Position numbers and translations under genes: made by a program. The notes under the pieces are model-generated. The model was not told the origin of the DNA. It did not search any database and saw only the letters and a program-made list of their open reading frames with translations. Shown here in pieces: positions 44,171-55,085 of a stretch of 59,730 nt of DNA. The stretch's first letter is position 1. The number at the start of each line of letters is the position of its first letter. Source of the stretch: JBFMCT01 sp046565765 (lineage in GTDB: Bacteria; Actinomycetota; Acidimicrobiia; Acidimicrobiales; AC-14); the NCBI GenBank assembly GCA_046565765.1, contig JBKHXX010000036.1, forward strand, positions 1 through 59,730. Reading direction: 5' to 3'.

Positions 44171-45172
44171 ATGCGGGGTTCGGGACAGCGTCGGGCGGCA
44201 GGCGGGTGGCGGGCGGCCCTGGCCGTCGCCCTGGCCGGGACGTTGCTCGGCGGATGTGCGACCGGCGGCGGCGAAGAGGCGCAGCTGAGCGCCCGGCCGG
44301 CGGGGATCGACCTGGCCGTGGGCGACGTGGCTGCGGCCGTGCCCGAGGACGGCCCCACCGGCACCACCACCACCGTCCCGGCCGCGGCGGCCGAGGCCGC
44401 GCCCCTGCCGGGCCTGGCCGTCGGCGCCGAGGGCCCGGTCGTGCAGAAGCTGGAGCAGAAGCTGGAGGCGCTCAAGTACTTCGTGGGGTCGATCGACGGC
44501 AAGTACGACGCCGACACCCGCGACGCCGTGCTCGCCTTCCAGAAGGTCACCGGTATGGAGCGCACGGGGCGGGCGACGGACGACGTGGTCGCCGCCGTGG
44601 AGGCCGCCACCGGCGTGCCCGAGCCCCTGGTGGGCGCGGGCGGGTACCGGCGGGTGGAGGTCGACCTCGACCGCCAGGTCCTCTTCCTCTACGAGGGCAA
44701 CAAGCTCGACGTGATCCTGGGGGTCTCCACCGGCAGCAACCAGCGGTTCTGTTCGGAGGGGTGGTGCCGGCGGGCGGTCACGCCCACGGGGGCGTTCACC
44801 GTGTACGAGAAGCGCACGGGCTGGGAGAAGAGCCCCCTCGGCTGGCTGTACAACTCGCAGTACTTCAACGGCGGCATCGCCTTCCACGGGTCGCGGTCGG
44901 TGCCCGCCCACCCCGCCTCCCACGGCTGCGTGCGCCTCCAGATGAGCGCCGCCGAGTGGTTCCCCGACCGGATCACGGTGGGGACGCCCGTCTACGTGGT
45001 GGCCGCCGACGAGCCCCGGCCCACGCCCGTGGGCCTCACCCCCACGACCATGCCGACGACCGTTCCCTCGGCGGTCGCCGAGACCCCTGCCACCAGCGCT
45101 CCGGCTCCCACCACGACCGTCCCCAACCTGCTCAGCCAGCTCCTCGGTCCGGCCACGACGGTCAAGCCGTAG
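44171..45172 (+). CDS. L,D-transpeptidase with peptidoglycan-binding domain
   Basis: A 333-residue lipoprotein that cross-links or anchors peptidoglycan. The signal peptide ends GTLLGGC; a Thr/Pro/Ala linker follows; then a PG_binding_1 domain (GAEGPVVQKLEQKLEALKYF...GKYDADTRDAVLAFQKVTG); then the YkuD catalytic domain (VDLDRQVLFLYEG, GVSTGSN, TPTGAFTVYEK) with the active site His and Cys in AFHGSRSV...HGCVRLQMSAAEW. The C-terminus is a Thr/Pro-rich tail. It acts outside the membrane and would resist classical penicillins. Confidence 0.92.
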   Translation: MRGSGQRRAAGGWRAALAVALAGTLLGGCATGGGEEAQLSARPAGIDLAVGDVAAAVPEDGPTGTTTTVPAAAAEAAPLPGLAVGAEGPVVQKLEQKLEALKYFVGSIDGKYDADTRDAVLAFQKVTGMERTGRATDDVVAAVEAATGVPEPLVGAGGYRRVEVDLDRQVLFLYEGNKLDVILGVSTGSNQRFCSEGWCRRAVTPTGAFTVYEKRTGWEKSPLGWLYNSQYFNGGIAFHGSRSVPAHPASHGCVRLQMSAAEWFPDRITVGTPVYVVAADEPRPTPVGLTPTTMPTTVPSAVAETPATSAPAPTTTVPNLLSQLLGPATTVKP

Positions 45173-45181
45173 CGTCCAACC

Positions 45182-45970
45182 TCAGACGGCGGTGGGCGAG
45201 GGGGGCGTGTCCTCGGGGTCGAGCCCGGGCGGCCCGGTGTCCTCCTCGTAGCCGGCGTACCCCGTGGCCTCCAGCTCCTCGGCCAGCTCGGGGCCCCCGC
45301 TGGCGACGATGCGGCCCTTGCGCAGGATCGAGACCCGGTCGGGGACGAGCTCGATGAGCAGCCGGCTGTAGTGGGTGATCACCAGGGCCCCCACGCCGAT
45401 CTCGTCGGTGAGCTGCTGCACCCGGCGGCTGACGGCCTTGAGGGCGTCGACGTCGAGGCCCGAGTCGATCTCGTCGAGGACGGCGATCTTGGGCCTCAGC
45501 ACCGCCATCTGCACGACCTCGTTGCGCTTCTTCTCCCCGCCCGAGAACTCCACGTTGAGCGAGCGCGTCAACAGGGCGGTGTTCATCCCCACCCGGTCGG
45601 CCTCGGCGGCCAGGCGGCCGCGCACGTCGCCCACGTCCCGCCCGCCGGCTCGCAGCGCCTCGGCCAGGGCGTCCTCCAGGGGCACCCCCGGCACCTCGGT
45701 GGGGTACTGCATGGCCAGGAACAGCCCGGCCTGGGCCCGTTGCCACGGCGCCAGGCCGATCAGCTCGGTGCCGTCGAGGGTGACGCTGCCGGAGGCGACC
45801 GTGTAGCCGGGACGGCCCATCACGACGTGGGCGAGGGTGGACTTGCCCGAACCGTTGGGGCCCATCACGGCGTGCACCTCGCCGCTGGAGACGCTCAGGT
45901 CGATCCCGCGCAGGATGTCCTGGCCGTCGACGCCGGCCACCAGCCCGGAGATGGCCAAGGTCGAGGTCAC
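45182..45970 (-). CDS. sufC: Fe-S cluster assembly ATPase SufC (copy 2)
   Basis: A 262-residue SufC with Walker A MGPNGSGKST, FLAMQYPTEVPGVPL, VEFSGGEKKRNEVVQM, Walker B AVLDEIDSGLDVDALK and VITHYSRLL. It differs from copy 1 through the whole helical subdomain and has a Pro-rich acidic C-terminal tail of about 25 residues that SufC normally lacks. The GTG start overlaps the Rieske stop (GTGA). It is the third gene of a sufD-Rieske-sufC run. Confidence 0.94.
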   Translation of the reverse strand: MTSTLAISGLVAGVDGQDILRGIDLSVSSGEVHAVMGPNGSGKSTLAHVVMGRPGYTVASGSVTLDGTELIGLAPWQRAQAGLFLAMQYPTEVPGVPLEDALAEALRAGGRDVGDVRGRLAAEADRVGMNTALLTRSLNVEFSGGEKKRNEVVQMAVLRPKIAVLDEIDSGLDVDALKAVSRRVQQLTDEIGVGALVITHYSRLLIELVPDRVSILRKGRIVASGGPELAEELEATGYAGYEEDTGPPGLDPEDTPPSPTAV

Positions 45971-46290
45971 GGCAGCTCCACGATCACGTCGGCGCCCTGC
46001 ACGCTGACCCGGTAGACGGGGACGGGCTTGGTGGCGGGCAGGGTCTGGGGCTTCCCCGTCTCCAGCGAGAACGTGCTCCCGTGCTTGGGGCACTCGATCT
46101 CCCGCTCGTCCTCCCACACGTCGCCCTCGGAGAGCGAGTAGTCGGCGTGGCTGCAGCGGTCGCCCAGGGCGTAGAAGTCGTCGCCGATGCGGACGAGGGC
46201 GATGCGGTGCTCGCCGACGTCGAACCGCCGGGCCGTCCCCGGCTTGACCTCGTCGATGCCGCACAGCCGTTGGCGGACCGTCGCGCTCAC
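45967..46290 (-). CDS. Rieske [2Fe-2S] ferredoxin of the suf set
   Basis: A 107-residue non-heme Rieske protein. The cluster ligands are in DRCSHADYSLSEG (CxH) and CPKHGSTFSLETG (CxxH). No membrane segment, so a soluble electron carrier. It is coupled by GTGA overlaps to sufD upstream and sufC downstream, an arrangement known from actinobacterial suf operons, where it may deliver electrons for cluster assembly. Confidence 0.9.
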   Translation of the reverse strand: MSATVRQRLCGIDEVKPGTARRFDVGEHRIALVRIGDDFYALGDRCSHADYSLSEGDVWEDEREIECPKHGSTFSLETGKPQTLPATKPVPVYRVSVQGADVIVELP

Positions 46291-47573
46291 GAGGACAGCG
46301 CCCCCTGGCCGGTGAGCCGGCTGGCGACACCCGCCCGGATGGACCCCACCAGGGCGGGCGCGGGCAGCCGGTCGAGCACCTCGCCGAAGAAGCCGAGCAC
46401 GATCAGCCGCTCGGCGGCCTCGGGCGGGATGCCCCGGCTCTCCAGGTAGTACAGCTGGTCCTCGTCGATGGGCCCCACCGCCGAGGCGTGGCTGCAGCGC
46501 ACGTCGTTGGTCTCGATCTCCAGGTTGGGCACCGACTCGGCGCTCGCCCCCTCGGAGAGCACCAGGTTGCGGTTCGTCTGGAAGGCGTTGGTGCCGGGCG
46601 CCTCTTTGCGCACCCGGATCAGGCCGGAGTAGACGCTGCGGCCCTGGTCCTGCACCGCTCCCTTGAACAGCAGGTCGCTGGTCGACGACGGGGCGGCGTG
46701 GTCCTGGAGGGTGCGGAAGTCGTGCATGCGGTCGCCGTCGGCGAAGTAGACGGCGTTGAGGTAGCTGGTGCCCCCCTTGCCGGTGATCGACGAGTCGGTG
46801 CGCACCCGGGCGTAGTCACCGCCCAGGGCCACCACCGCCGACGACAGGCTGGCGTCGCGCCCCACCCGGCTGGCCTGGTAGCCGGTCTGCCACGCCCGGG
46901 GCCCGAGGTCCTGCACGTTGAGGTAGCGGACCCGGGCCGCGTCGGCCACGTCCAGCTCGACCACCGGGTCGACCAGCAGGCGGACGTCGGCCGACCCCTG
47001 ATGTTCCACGACGGTGATCTCGCTGTCGGGCCCGGCCTGCACGATGGTGCGGGGAAAGGCGGCCGTGCCCTCGCCGTCGAACCAGTGGACGACCAGGACG
47101 GGCCGGTCGACGGCGAGCCCGGCCGGCACCCGCACCAGGGCGGCCCCGGGCAGGAAGGCGGCATTCAGCTCGGTGAAGGCGTCGGTGGAGGCGCTCGCGA
47201 CCCCGCCCAGCACGTCGTCGCCGTCGGCCACCGCGGCGACGTCGCCCACGACCAGGCCCCGCTCGGCCCAGACCGGGTCGACGGAGGCCGAGACGATCTG
47301 GCCGTTGCGCACGATCACCACGCCCGCCGGCGTCCCGGCCGCGTCCAGCACCGGCTGCAGGGCGGACGGCACCGCCCCGTCGCCCGCCTCGACGGGCACG
47401 GGCGGTGAAAAGGCGTCGAGGTCGAGCTGGGAGATGCGGCTGTAGCGCCACACCTCCTCCGCCTCGGTGGGCAGCGCCTGGGCCGCGAACCGCTCGGCCG
47501 CCGCCACCCGGCGGGCGCGCAGCCAGTCAGGCCCCGGAAGGGCGGCTGCGGCGTCGGGCGTGAAGGAGCTCAA
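46287..47573 (-). CDS. sufD: Fe-S cluster assembly protein SufD
   Basis: A 428-residue SufB/SufD-family scaffold. It opens LPTEAEEVWRYSRISQLDLDAF (N-terminal SufD block), has the right-handed beta-helix core, and ends with VYSGLIRVRKEAPGTNAFQTNRNLVLSEGA, IETNDVRCSHASAVGPIDEDQLYYLESRGI, where the Cys and His are typical of SufD. No sufB is encoded in the window. The TTG start has no ribosome-binding site but lies 7 bases after TAGACT, consistent with a leaderless message. Confidence 0.92.
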   Translation of the reverse strand: MSSFTPDAAAALPGPDWLRARRVAAAERFAAQALPTEAEEVWRYSRISQLDLDAFSPPVPVEAGDGAVPSALQPVLDAAGTPAGVVIVRNGQIVSASVDPVWAERGLVVGDVAAVADGDDVLGGVASASTDAFTELNAAFLPGAALVRVPAGLAVDRPVLVVHWFDGEGTAAFPRTIVQAGPDSEITVVEHQGSADVRLLVDPVVELDVADAARVRYLNVQDLGPRAWQTGYQASRVGRDASLSSAVVALGGDYARVRTDSSITGKGGTSYLNAVYFADGDRMHDFRTLQDHAAPSSTSDLLFKGAVQDQGRSVYSGLIRVRKEAPGTNAFQTNRNLVLSEGASAESVPNLEIETNDVRCSHASAVGPIDEDQLYYLESRGIPPEAAERLIVLGFFGEVLDRLPAPALVGSIRAGVASRLTGQGALSS

Positions 47574-47580
47574 GCGACTG

Positions 47581-47586
47581 AGTCTA
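47581..47586 (-). promoter_or_regulatory. -10 element of sufD (leaderless)
   Basis: TAGACT on the minus strand, 7 bases before TTG 47573. Confidence 0.45.
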
Positions 47587-47606
47587 GGCGGGCCCCGGTG
47601 GCCCGC

Positions 47607-49619
<2,013 letters not shown>

Positions 49620-49627
49620 GGTGCCCC

Positions 49628-49633
49628 ATGCTA
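49628..49633 (-). promoter_or_regulatory. -10 element of ftsH (leaderless)
   Basis: TAGCAT on the minus strand, 8 bases before ATG 49619. Confidence 0.45.
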
Positions 49634-49694
49634 GGCCCCATCGCCCGGGTATCTCCGCCACCCGCCCATCCCCCGTTCCCGGGGACCGCTTCGG

Positions 49695-49700
49695 TACGGT
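49695..49700 (+). promoter_or_regulatory. -10 element of the DUF3499 gene (leaderless)
   Basis: TACGGT on the plus strand, 7 bases before ATG 49708. Confidence 0.5.
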
Positions 49701-49707
49701 GGACGGG

Positions 49708-49935
49708 ATGGAGCGCGCCCGCCTGTGCCGCCGCCCCGGATGCGCGGAGGCCGCCACCGCGGCCCTGTCCTTCCAGTACGCCTCCCGCACCGTGTGGCTG
49801 GACGACCTCGGCGAACGCGAGCCGCACACCATCGACCTGTGCACCATGCACGCCGACCGGGTGACCCCGCCCAGGGGCTGGGTCGGCAAGGACCGGCGGC
49901 GGATCGCCGGCTCTCCCGCCCGCGCCGCCTCCTAG
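49708..49935 (+). CDS. DUF3499 family protein
   Basis: A 75-residue protein of an actinobacterial family. It has CRRPGCAEAATAALSFQYASRTVWL, then TIDLCTMHADRVTPPRGW. The two CxxxxC/CxxH-type Cys-His sets suggest a zinc site. The ATG is fixed by TACGGT 7 bases upstream. It diverges from ftsH across 88 bases. The family is a useful marker for Actinomycetota; its function is not known to me. Confidence 0.8.
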   Translation: MERARLCRRPGCAEAATAALSFQYASRTVWLDDLGEREPHTIDLCTMHADRVTPPRGWVGKDRRRIAGSPARAAS

Positions 49936-49959
49936 CCGGCCCCTAACCTTCCGTCCCGT

Positions 49960-50682
49960 TTGGACGACGCACCGGACCAGCCCCGATGGGGCCTGGGCGA
50001 GGCCATCCTGGGCTTCGTCGTGGGTCTCGTGCTCTCGAGCCTGTTCGCCAGCATCTGGCTGGGAGCGGGTCGGGACACCGAGGAGCTGAGCCTCGGGGGC
50101 CAGGCCTTCGCCTCCATCGGCCTGTGGACCGGCCTGGTGGGGGCGGTCGTCTACTCCGCCCGCCGCAAGGGCTCGGGGAGCGTGCGGGAGGACTTCGGCC
50201 TCGACGCCCGTCCCGTCGACCTGCTGGTCGGGGGCGTCGCCGGCGTCGGCGCCCAGGTCGTGCTCGTCCCGGTGGTGGCGCTGCTCCTGCGGCCGCTGCT
50301 GGGCGAGCCCGACGTCTCGGGCCCGGTGGAGGACCTGGTCGACTCGGCCCGGGGCATCGGCGTGGCCGGGCTGTTCCTCTTCATCGCCGTCGGCGCGCCC
50401 GTCGTCGAGGAGCTGTTCTTCCGCGGCCTCGTCCTGCGCTCTCTGCGGCGGCGGGCGGGGACGGTGGTGGCGGTGATCGGCTCCTCGGTACTGTTCGGGC
50501 TGGCGCACCCCCAGGACCTCCCGGGCGACGCCCTGGCCCTGGTCATGATCAGCCTGGCCGTGCTGGCCAGCCTCTTCGCGGTGCTGGTGATCCGCACCGG
50601 CCGCCTGGGGCCGGCCATCGTCGCCCACGCCGTCTTCAACGCCTGGACCCTCGCCCACGTGCTGGGCGACCAGGGGGTTTGA
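49960..50682 (+). CDS. CPBP family intramembrane metalloprotease
   Basis: A 240-residue membrane protein with about six to eight spans. The CPBP/Abi motifs are GAPVVEELFFRGLVLRSLRR (EExxxR), the SSVLFGLAHP motif with a His, and IVAHAVFNAW with the last His. Relatives include Rce1-type proteases and bacteriocin self-immunity proteins; the target here is unknown. TTG 49960 is the likely start, about 10 bases after TAACCT. Confidence 0.88.
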   Translation: MDDAPDQPRWGLGEAILGFVVGLVLSSLFASIWLGAGRDTEELSLGGQAFASIGLWTGLVGAVVYSARRKGSGSVREDFGLDARPVDLLVGGVAGVGAQVVLVPVVALLLRPLLGEPDVSGPVEDLVDSARGIGVAGLFLFIAVGAPVVEELFFRGLVLRSLRRRAGTVVAVIGSSVLFGLAHPQDLPGDALALVMISLAVLASLFAVLVIRTGRLGPAIVAHAVFNAWTLAHVLGDQGV

Positions 50683-50690
50683 TTCAACGC

Positions 50691-50718
50691 TCAAGTTCCT
50701 CGGCGGGGATGCCGATGC
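50691..50718 (+). promoter_or_regulatory. WhiG/FliA (sigma-28)-type promoter-like sequence
   Basis: TCAAGTTC at 50691-50698 and GCCGATGC at 50711-50718 resemble the TAAA-N14/16-GCCGATAA pattern read by FliA and Streptomyces WhiG; here TCAA and GCCGATGC are 16 bases apart. It lies about 40 bases before the zinc-ribbon ATG and differs from the TANNNT elements elsewhere in the window. Confidence 0.45.
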
Positions 50719-50757
50719 CTCTGCTGCCTGTAGGAGGGTTCGAAGGAAGGAGGGGTC

Positions 50758-50925
50758 ATGACGTGCCCCCACTGCCGTGCCGCCGTCGTCCTCGAGATCG
50801 CGACCACCATCGCCGGTAGCCGCTACACCATGCACTCCTGCCCCGCCTGCGAGACCCGCTGGTGGGATCGGGACGGCGAGCCGGTCGCCCTCGACCGCAT
50901 CCTCTCCACGGTCGCCACCGCCTGA
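50758..50925 (+). CDS. 55-residue zinc-ribbon protein
   Basis: A short protein with two CxxC knuckles: MTCPHCRAAVVLEI near the start and SCPACETRWW about 20 residues later, then a charged DRDGEPVALDRIL tail. This is a one-domain zinc ribbon with a WW pair at the second knuckle. A strong ribosome-binding site (GAAGGAGGGG) precedes the ATG. It lies behind a sigma-28-like promoter, so it may be expressed under motility- or development-type control. Function unknown. Confidence 0.7.
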   Translation: MTCPHCRAAVVLEIATTIAGSRYTMHSCPACETRWWDRDGEPVALDRILSTVATA

Positions 50926-50961
50926 CCCGAGCTGCCCGCTGCGGGATGCAAACATGGAGGG

Positions 50962-53430
50962 ATGCGCCAGCTCCGGCTCCCTCGCCCGGCCGTGCCGTCC
51001 GGGCTCCGGCGGGACGGGCAGCCGGCCTCCGGGGACGACCCGTCGGCGCCGCCGCCGCGCCGCCGTGAGCCGGTCGTCCTGGGCCGGAAGAAGCCCTCGC
51101 CCGAGCAGATCGTCACCTTCGGCGTCGTCACCGCCGCCGTCATCTTCGTCTTCAGCCAGCTCCAGCCCAGCCTGATCTTCGCCAACACCACGCCGGCGGG
51201 CGGCGACATGGGCGCCCACGTGTGGGGCCCGGCCTACATGCGCGACCACCTCCTCCCCAACTTCCGGCTCACCGGGTGGGGGGCCGACTGGTACGCCGGC
51301 TTCCCCGCGTTCTTCTTCTACTTCCCGCTGCCCTCGCTGCTGATCGTGGTCCTCGACGTCGTCCTGCCCTACGGGGTGGCGTTCAAGCTGGTCACGATCC
51401 TGGGCCTGGTGGGGTTGCCGGTGGCGGCGTGGGCGTTCGGCCGGCTGATGGGCATGCGCTTCCCGGGCCCGGCCCTGCTGGGCGTGGCCGCCGTGCCCTT
51501 CCTGTTCGACCGCTACTTCACCATCTACGGCGGCAACATCCCCTCCACCCTGGCCGGGGAGTTCTCCTTCGCCATCAGCCTCTGCCTGGCCCTGGTGTTC
51601 CTCGGCCTCGTCGGCCGTGGGCTCGACACCGGCCGCCACCGCGCCATCGCCGCCGTGGTGCTGGCCCTCACCGGCCTCAGCCACCTGCTGCCCACCATCT
51701 TCGCGGTGACGGGGGCGTGCGTCCTGCTCCTGCTGCGACCGGGCAGGAGCCGGGTGAAGTTCCTGGGCGCCATCTTCGGCGTGGGCGCCGCCCTGGCCGC
51801 CTTCTGGTCGATCCCCTTCTTCTTCGGCCTGCCCTACATCAACAACATGGGCTGGGAGAAGATCACCGAGTACAGCAAGAACCTCTTCCGGTGGTCGAAC
51901 CCCAACAGCCTGCGCCTGGTGCTCATGCTGGCGGTGGCGGGGGCGATCACCTCGGTCCTGTTCCGCCGCCGTACCGGTCTGTTCCTGGTGGGGATGGCCA
52001 CCATCTCGGCCACGGTGTTCGTCATGGCGCCCCAGGGGCGGCTGTGGAACGCCCGGGTGCTGCCCTTCTGGTACCTCTGCCTCTACCTCCTGGCTGCGGT
52101 GGCCGTCACCGAGGCGTGCCTGGCCATCGCCCAGCTCTTCGCCCGAGATCCGCACGTCCCTTCGATGCCGCTGTTGCGGGCCACACCGGTCGTCGCCGCC
52201 CTGGTGGTGTGGGTGGCGGTGGGGCTGCCCCTGGGGGTGGTCCCCGACTGGCTGCCCGCCCCCCAGACGGCGGACAGCAGCTACATCCCCGCCTGGGCCC
52301 GGTGGAACTATTCGGGCTACGAACGAAAAGACGCGTTCCCGGAGTACGACGCCGTCATCAAGACCATGCGGGAGGTGGGCAACACCAACGGCTGCGGCCG
52401 GGCCCACTGGGAGTACGAGTCCAACCTCGACCGCTTCGGCACCCCGATGGCGCTCATGCTGCTGCCCTACTGGACCGACGGCTGCATCGGGTCCATGGAG
52501 GGCCTGTACTTCGAGTCCTCGGCCACCGTGCCGTACCACTTCCTGAGCGCGGGCGAGCTGTCCAAGGCGCCGTCCAACCCCCAGCGCGACCTGCCCTACC
52601 GGGCCATGGACGTGGCTGCCGGCGTCCGCCACCTCCAGATGCTCGGCTCCCGGTACTACATGGCCTTCTCCGACGAGACGGTGGCCCAGGCCAGCCAGCA
52701 CCCCGACCTGCGGCTGGTGGCCACCACCGGCACGTTCAACACGTCGCAGGGCCCCCGCACCTGGCGGGTCTACGAGGTCGCCGGCGCCGAGCTGGTGACG
52801 CCGCTGGCCTTCGAGCCGGCCGTCGTCACCGGCTACGACAAGAAGGGCGAGCGGCCCTGGCTCGACTTCGCCGTCAACTGGTACATGGACCCGAACGCCC
52901 ACGACGTCTTCCTCGCCGCCGACGGTCCGAGCGAGTGGCAGCGCATCGGCATGCAGGAGGTCCCGTCGACCACCAAGACCATCGGTTCGGGCGTGTCCGT
53001 CGACGTCCCCGCCCGCCGGCCGACGCCGGGCACGGGCGTCACCAACATCAAGTCGGGCGACGACTCGCTGTCCTTCGACGTCGACCGGCCCGGCTCCCCG
53101 GTCCTGGTAAAGGTCTCCTACTTCCCGAACTGGAAGGTCTCCGGCGCCGAGGGCCCCTACCGCGTCACCCCCAACCTCATGGTCGTCATCCCCACCGAGC
53201 AGACGGTGGAGATGCGTTTCGGCTACCGGGCCGCCGACATCCTGGGCTGGCTGGTGGCCGTGGCCGGCGTGGTGGCGGTCGTGTACTTCGTGCGCCGCGG
53301 CCCCGTCGACCTCGACGGGCCCGACGAACCATCACCGTCGCCTGCCGGCCAGGAGCGGAGAGACGCCGGTGCCCACCCGGGCGAGGCCGACCGCCCAGAG
53401 CCGGTCAGCGCCCGCGACCCCGGGCCGTAG
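50962..53430 (+). CDS. Large polytopic membrane protein, GT-C/YfhO-like
   Basis: An 822-residue protein. A basic, Pro-rich cytoplasmic N-terminus is followed by about 10-12 membrane spans (residues about 50-430), a long outer domain (about 435-760), one more span near 775-795, and a charged tail. The first outer loop has GGDMGAHVWGPAYMRDHLLP, with the acidic residue expected in GT-C glycosyltransferases. The outer domain has SGYERKDAFPEYDAVIKTM and FPNWKVSGAEGPYRVTPN, as seen in YfhO-like proteins. It probably uses lipid-linked sugars in envelope assembly. ATG 50962 follows AAACAT by 6 bases. Confidence 0.75.
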   Translation: MRQLRLPRPAVPSGLRRDGQPASGDDPSAPPPRRREPVVLGRKKPSPEQIVTFGVVTAAVIFVFSQLQPSLIFANTTPAGGDMGAHVWGPAYMRDHLLPNFRLTGWGADWYAGFPAFFFYFPLPSLLIVVLDVVLPYGVAFKLVTILGLVGLPVAAWAFGRLMGMRFPGPALLGVAAVPFLFDRYFTIYGGNIPSTLAGEFSFAISLCLALVFLGLVGRGLDTGRHRAIAAVVLALTGLSHLLPTIFAVTGACVLLLLRPGRSRVKFLGAIFGVGAALAAFWSIPFFFGLPYINNMGWEKITEYSKNLFRWSNPNSLRLVLMLAVAGAITSVLFRRRTGLFLVGMATISATVFVMAPQGRLWNARVLPFWYLCLYLLAAVAVTEACLAIAQLFARDPHVPSMPLLRATPVVAALVVWVAVGLPLGVVPDWLPAPQTADSSYIPAWARWNYSGYERKDAFPEYDAVIKTMREVGNTNGCGRAHWEYESNLDRFGTPMALMLLPYWTDGCIGSMEGLYFESSATVPYHFLSAGELSKAPSNPQRDLPYRAMDVAAGVRHLQMLGSRYYMAFSDETVAQASQHPDLRLVATTGTFNTSQGPRTWRVYEVAGAELVTPLAFEPAVVTGYDKKGERPWLDFAVNWYMDPNAHDVFLAADGPSEWQRIGMQEVPSTTKTIGSGVSVDVPARRPTPGTGVTNIKSGDDSLSFDVDRPGSPVLVKVSYFPNWKVSGAEGPYRVTPNLMVVIPTEQTVEMRFGYRAADILGWLVAVAGVVAVVYFVRRGPVDLDGPDEPSPSPAGQERRDAGAHPGEADRPEPVSARDPGP

Positions 53431-53447
53431 CGGCGCGCCAGCCCTCG

Positions 53448-53453
53448 TACGAT
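53448..53453 (+). promoter_or_regulatory. -10 element of the GT39-like gene (leaderless)
   Basis: TACGAT, 8 bases before GTG 53462. Confidence 0.4.
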
Positions 53454-53461
53454 CTGCCGGC

Positions 53462-55078
53462 GTGGACCTGACCTTCCGCGGGACCGATCCCGCCCGCCCC
53501 GAGCCCTCGGACGAGCGCCTGGTCGCGCCCTCGCCCCGGCCCGTCGCCCCCGCGCCCCGCCGCGAGGCCGACCGGAGGGTGCGGACCGCGGTCCTCGCCG
53601 CCCTCGCCCTGGGGGTCGTCGCCCGCTTCGCCAGCGCCTCCGACCTGTGGTTGGACGAGGTCCTCACCGTCAACATCGCCAGCGTCCCCCTGGCCGACCT
53701 ACCCGACGCCCTGCGCAGGGACGGCGCCCCGCCCCTCTACTACGCCCTCCTCCACTTCTGGATGCGGATCTTCGGCGACAGCACCTTGGCGGTGCGGGCC
53801 CTCCCCGGGCTGATCTCCGTCACCTCCCTGCCGCTGATGTGGCTCGCCGCCCGCCGCCTGGGCGGCGAGCGGTTGGCGTGGGCCGCCACCTTGCTGCTGG
53901 CGGCCGGCCCCTTCGCGGCCCGCTACGCCACCGAGAACCGGATGTACTCCCTGGTGACGGTGCTGGTGCTGGCCGGCTTCCTGGCCCTGCACAGCCTCCT
54001 CAACGGTGGGGGGCGACGCCCTGCGCTCGGCCTGGCCGCCGCTACCGGGGCCCTCCTGCTGACCCACTACTGGAGCTTCTACCTGCTCGCCGCAGTGGTG
54101 ACGTTCCTCATCCTCACCATGCGGCGCGGCGCCGAACCGGCCCGCTCGGGCGCCCTGCGGGGCCTGGTGGCCATCGCCGGAGGTGGACTCCTGTTCCTCC
54201 CCTGGGCCCCTGTCTTCCTGTACCAGCTGCGGAACACGGGCACGCCGTGGGGCCGCCCGGGCGAGCTGCGGTCGATCTTCGACACCGTCTTCCACTTCGC
54301 CGGCGGCTACTGGAACGCGGGGATCCTCCTGGGCCTGGCCTTCTTCGCGCTCCTGGCCCTGGCCCTGACCGCCCGCCCCGTCGACGGCCGCCACCTCCTC
54401 GTCGACCTCCGCCCCCACCCTCCTGGGTCGATCCTGGCCTCGGTCGCCTTCGGCGCCCTCGTCCTCGCCATCATCGCCACCAAGCTCAGCGGGTCCGCCT
54501 TCGCGGTGCGCTACGCGGCCGTGCTGTACCCGCTGTTCATCCTCACCGTGGCGCTCGGGGTGGACGTCTTCACCGACCGCCGGGTGCACGCGACGATCCT
54601 GGCGGTGCTGGTGACGGTGGGGTTCTGGGCCGACGTTCCCAACGTGGTGGGTAACCGCACCAACGCCGGCCGGGTCGCCTCGGAGCTGAACGAGCTGGGC
54701 CGGCCCGGCGACCTGGTCGTCTACTGCCCCGACCAGCTCGGTCCCTCGGTCAGCCGCCTGGTCGAGAACCCGGAGCTGGTGCAGTTCGGGTTCCCCCGCC
54801 AGAACCCGCCCCACCTCGTCGACTGGGTCGACTACGAGCGGGTCAACAAGTCGGCCAGCACGTCGGCCTTCGCCCGCATGCTCGACGAGCGGGCGGGGCC
54901 GGCCAACAACGTGTGGATCGTGTGGGCCCCCGGCTACAAGACGTACGGAACCAAGTGCCAGAACCTGATCGAGCGGCTGGGGGAGGCGCGACCCGATTAC
55001 GACCGGGTGGTGACAATCTCGACGCGGTACTTCGAACGCCCGGGGCTGGTGCAGTTCCCGCCGGCCGCGGCAGGGTGA
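53462..55078 (+). CDS. GT39-like (protein O-mannosyltransferase superfamily) membrane glycosyltransferase
   Basis: A 538-residue protein with about 10-11 membrane spans. The first outer loop has SDLWLDEVLTVNIA, with the acidic pair typical of ArnT/PMT-type enzymes, then APPLYYALLHFWMRIFGDS and FAARYATENRMYSL. The C-terminal soluble region (about residues 400-538) is compact and ends in an FERPGLVQF strand. It would move a sugar from a polyprenyl carrier outside the membrane. It follows the large GT-C-like gene and precedes a UGM-like gene. Confidence 0.82.
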   Translation: MDLTFRGTDPARPEPSDERLVAPSPRPVAPAPRREADRRVRTAVLAALALGVVARFASASDLWLDEVLTVNIASVPLADLPDALRRDGAPPLYYALLHFWMRIFGDSTLAVRALPGLISVTSLPLMWLAARRLGGERLAWAATLLLAAGPFAARYATENRMYSLVTVLVLAGFLALHSLLNGGGRRPALGLAAATGALLLTHYWSFYLLAAVVTFLILTMRRGAEPARSGALRGLVAIAGGGLLFLPWAPVFLYQLRNTGTPWGRPGELRSIFDTVFHFAGGYWNAGILLGLAFFALLALALTARPVDGRHLLVDLRPHPPGSILASVAFGALVLAIIATKLSGSAFAVRYAAVLYPLFILTVALGVDVFTDRRVHATILAVLVTVGFWADVPNVVGNRTNAGRVASELNELGRPGDLVVYCPDQLGPSVSRLVENPELVQFGFPRQNPPHLVDWVDYERVNKSASTSAFARMLDERAGPANNVWIVWAPGYKTYGTKCQNLIERLGEARPDYDRVVTISTRYFERPGLVQFPPAAAG

Positions 55079-55085
55079 GGAGAGC

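Noticed and set aside
49620..49889. N-terminal extension of FtsH by 90 residues
   Set aside because: The extra part has no membrane segment or FtsH similarity and lies antisense to the DUF3499 gene; ATG 49619 fits a leaderless promoter.
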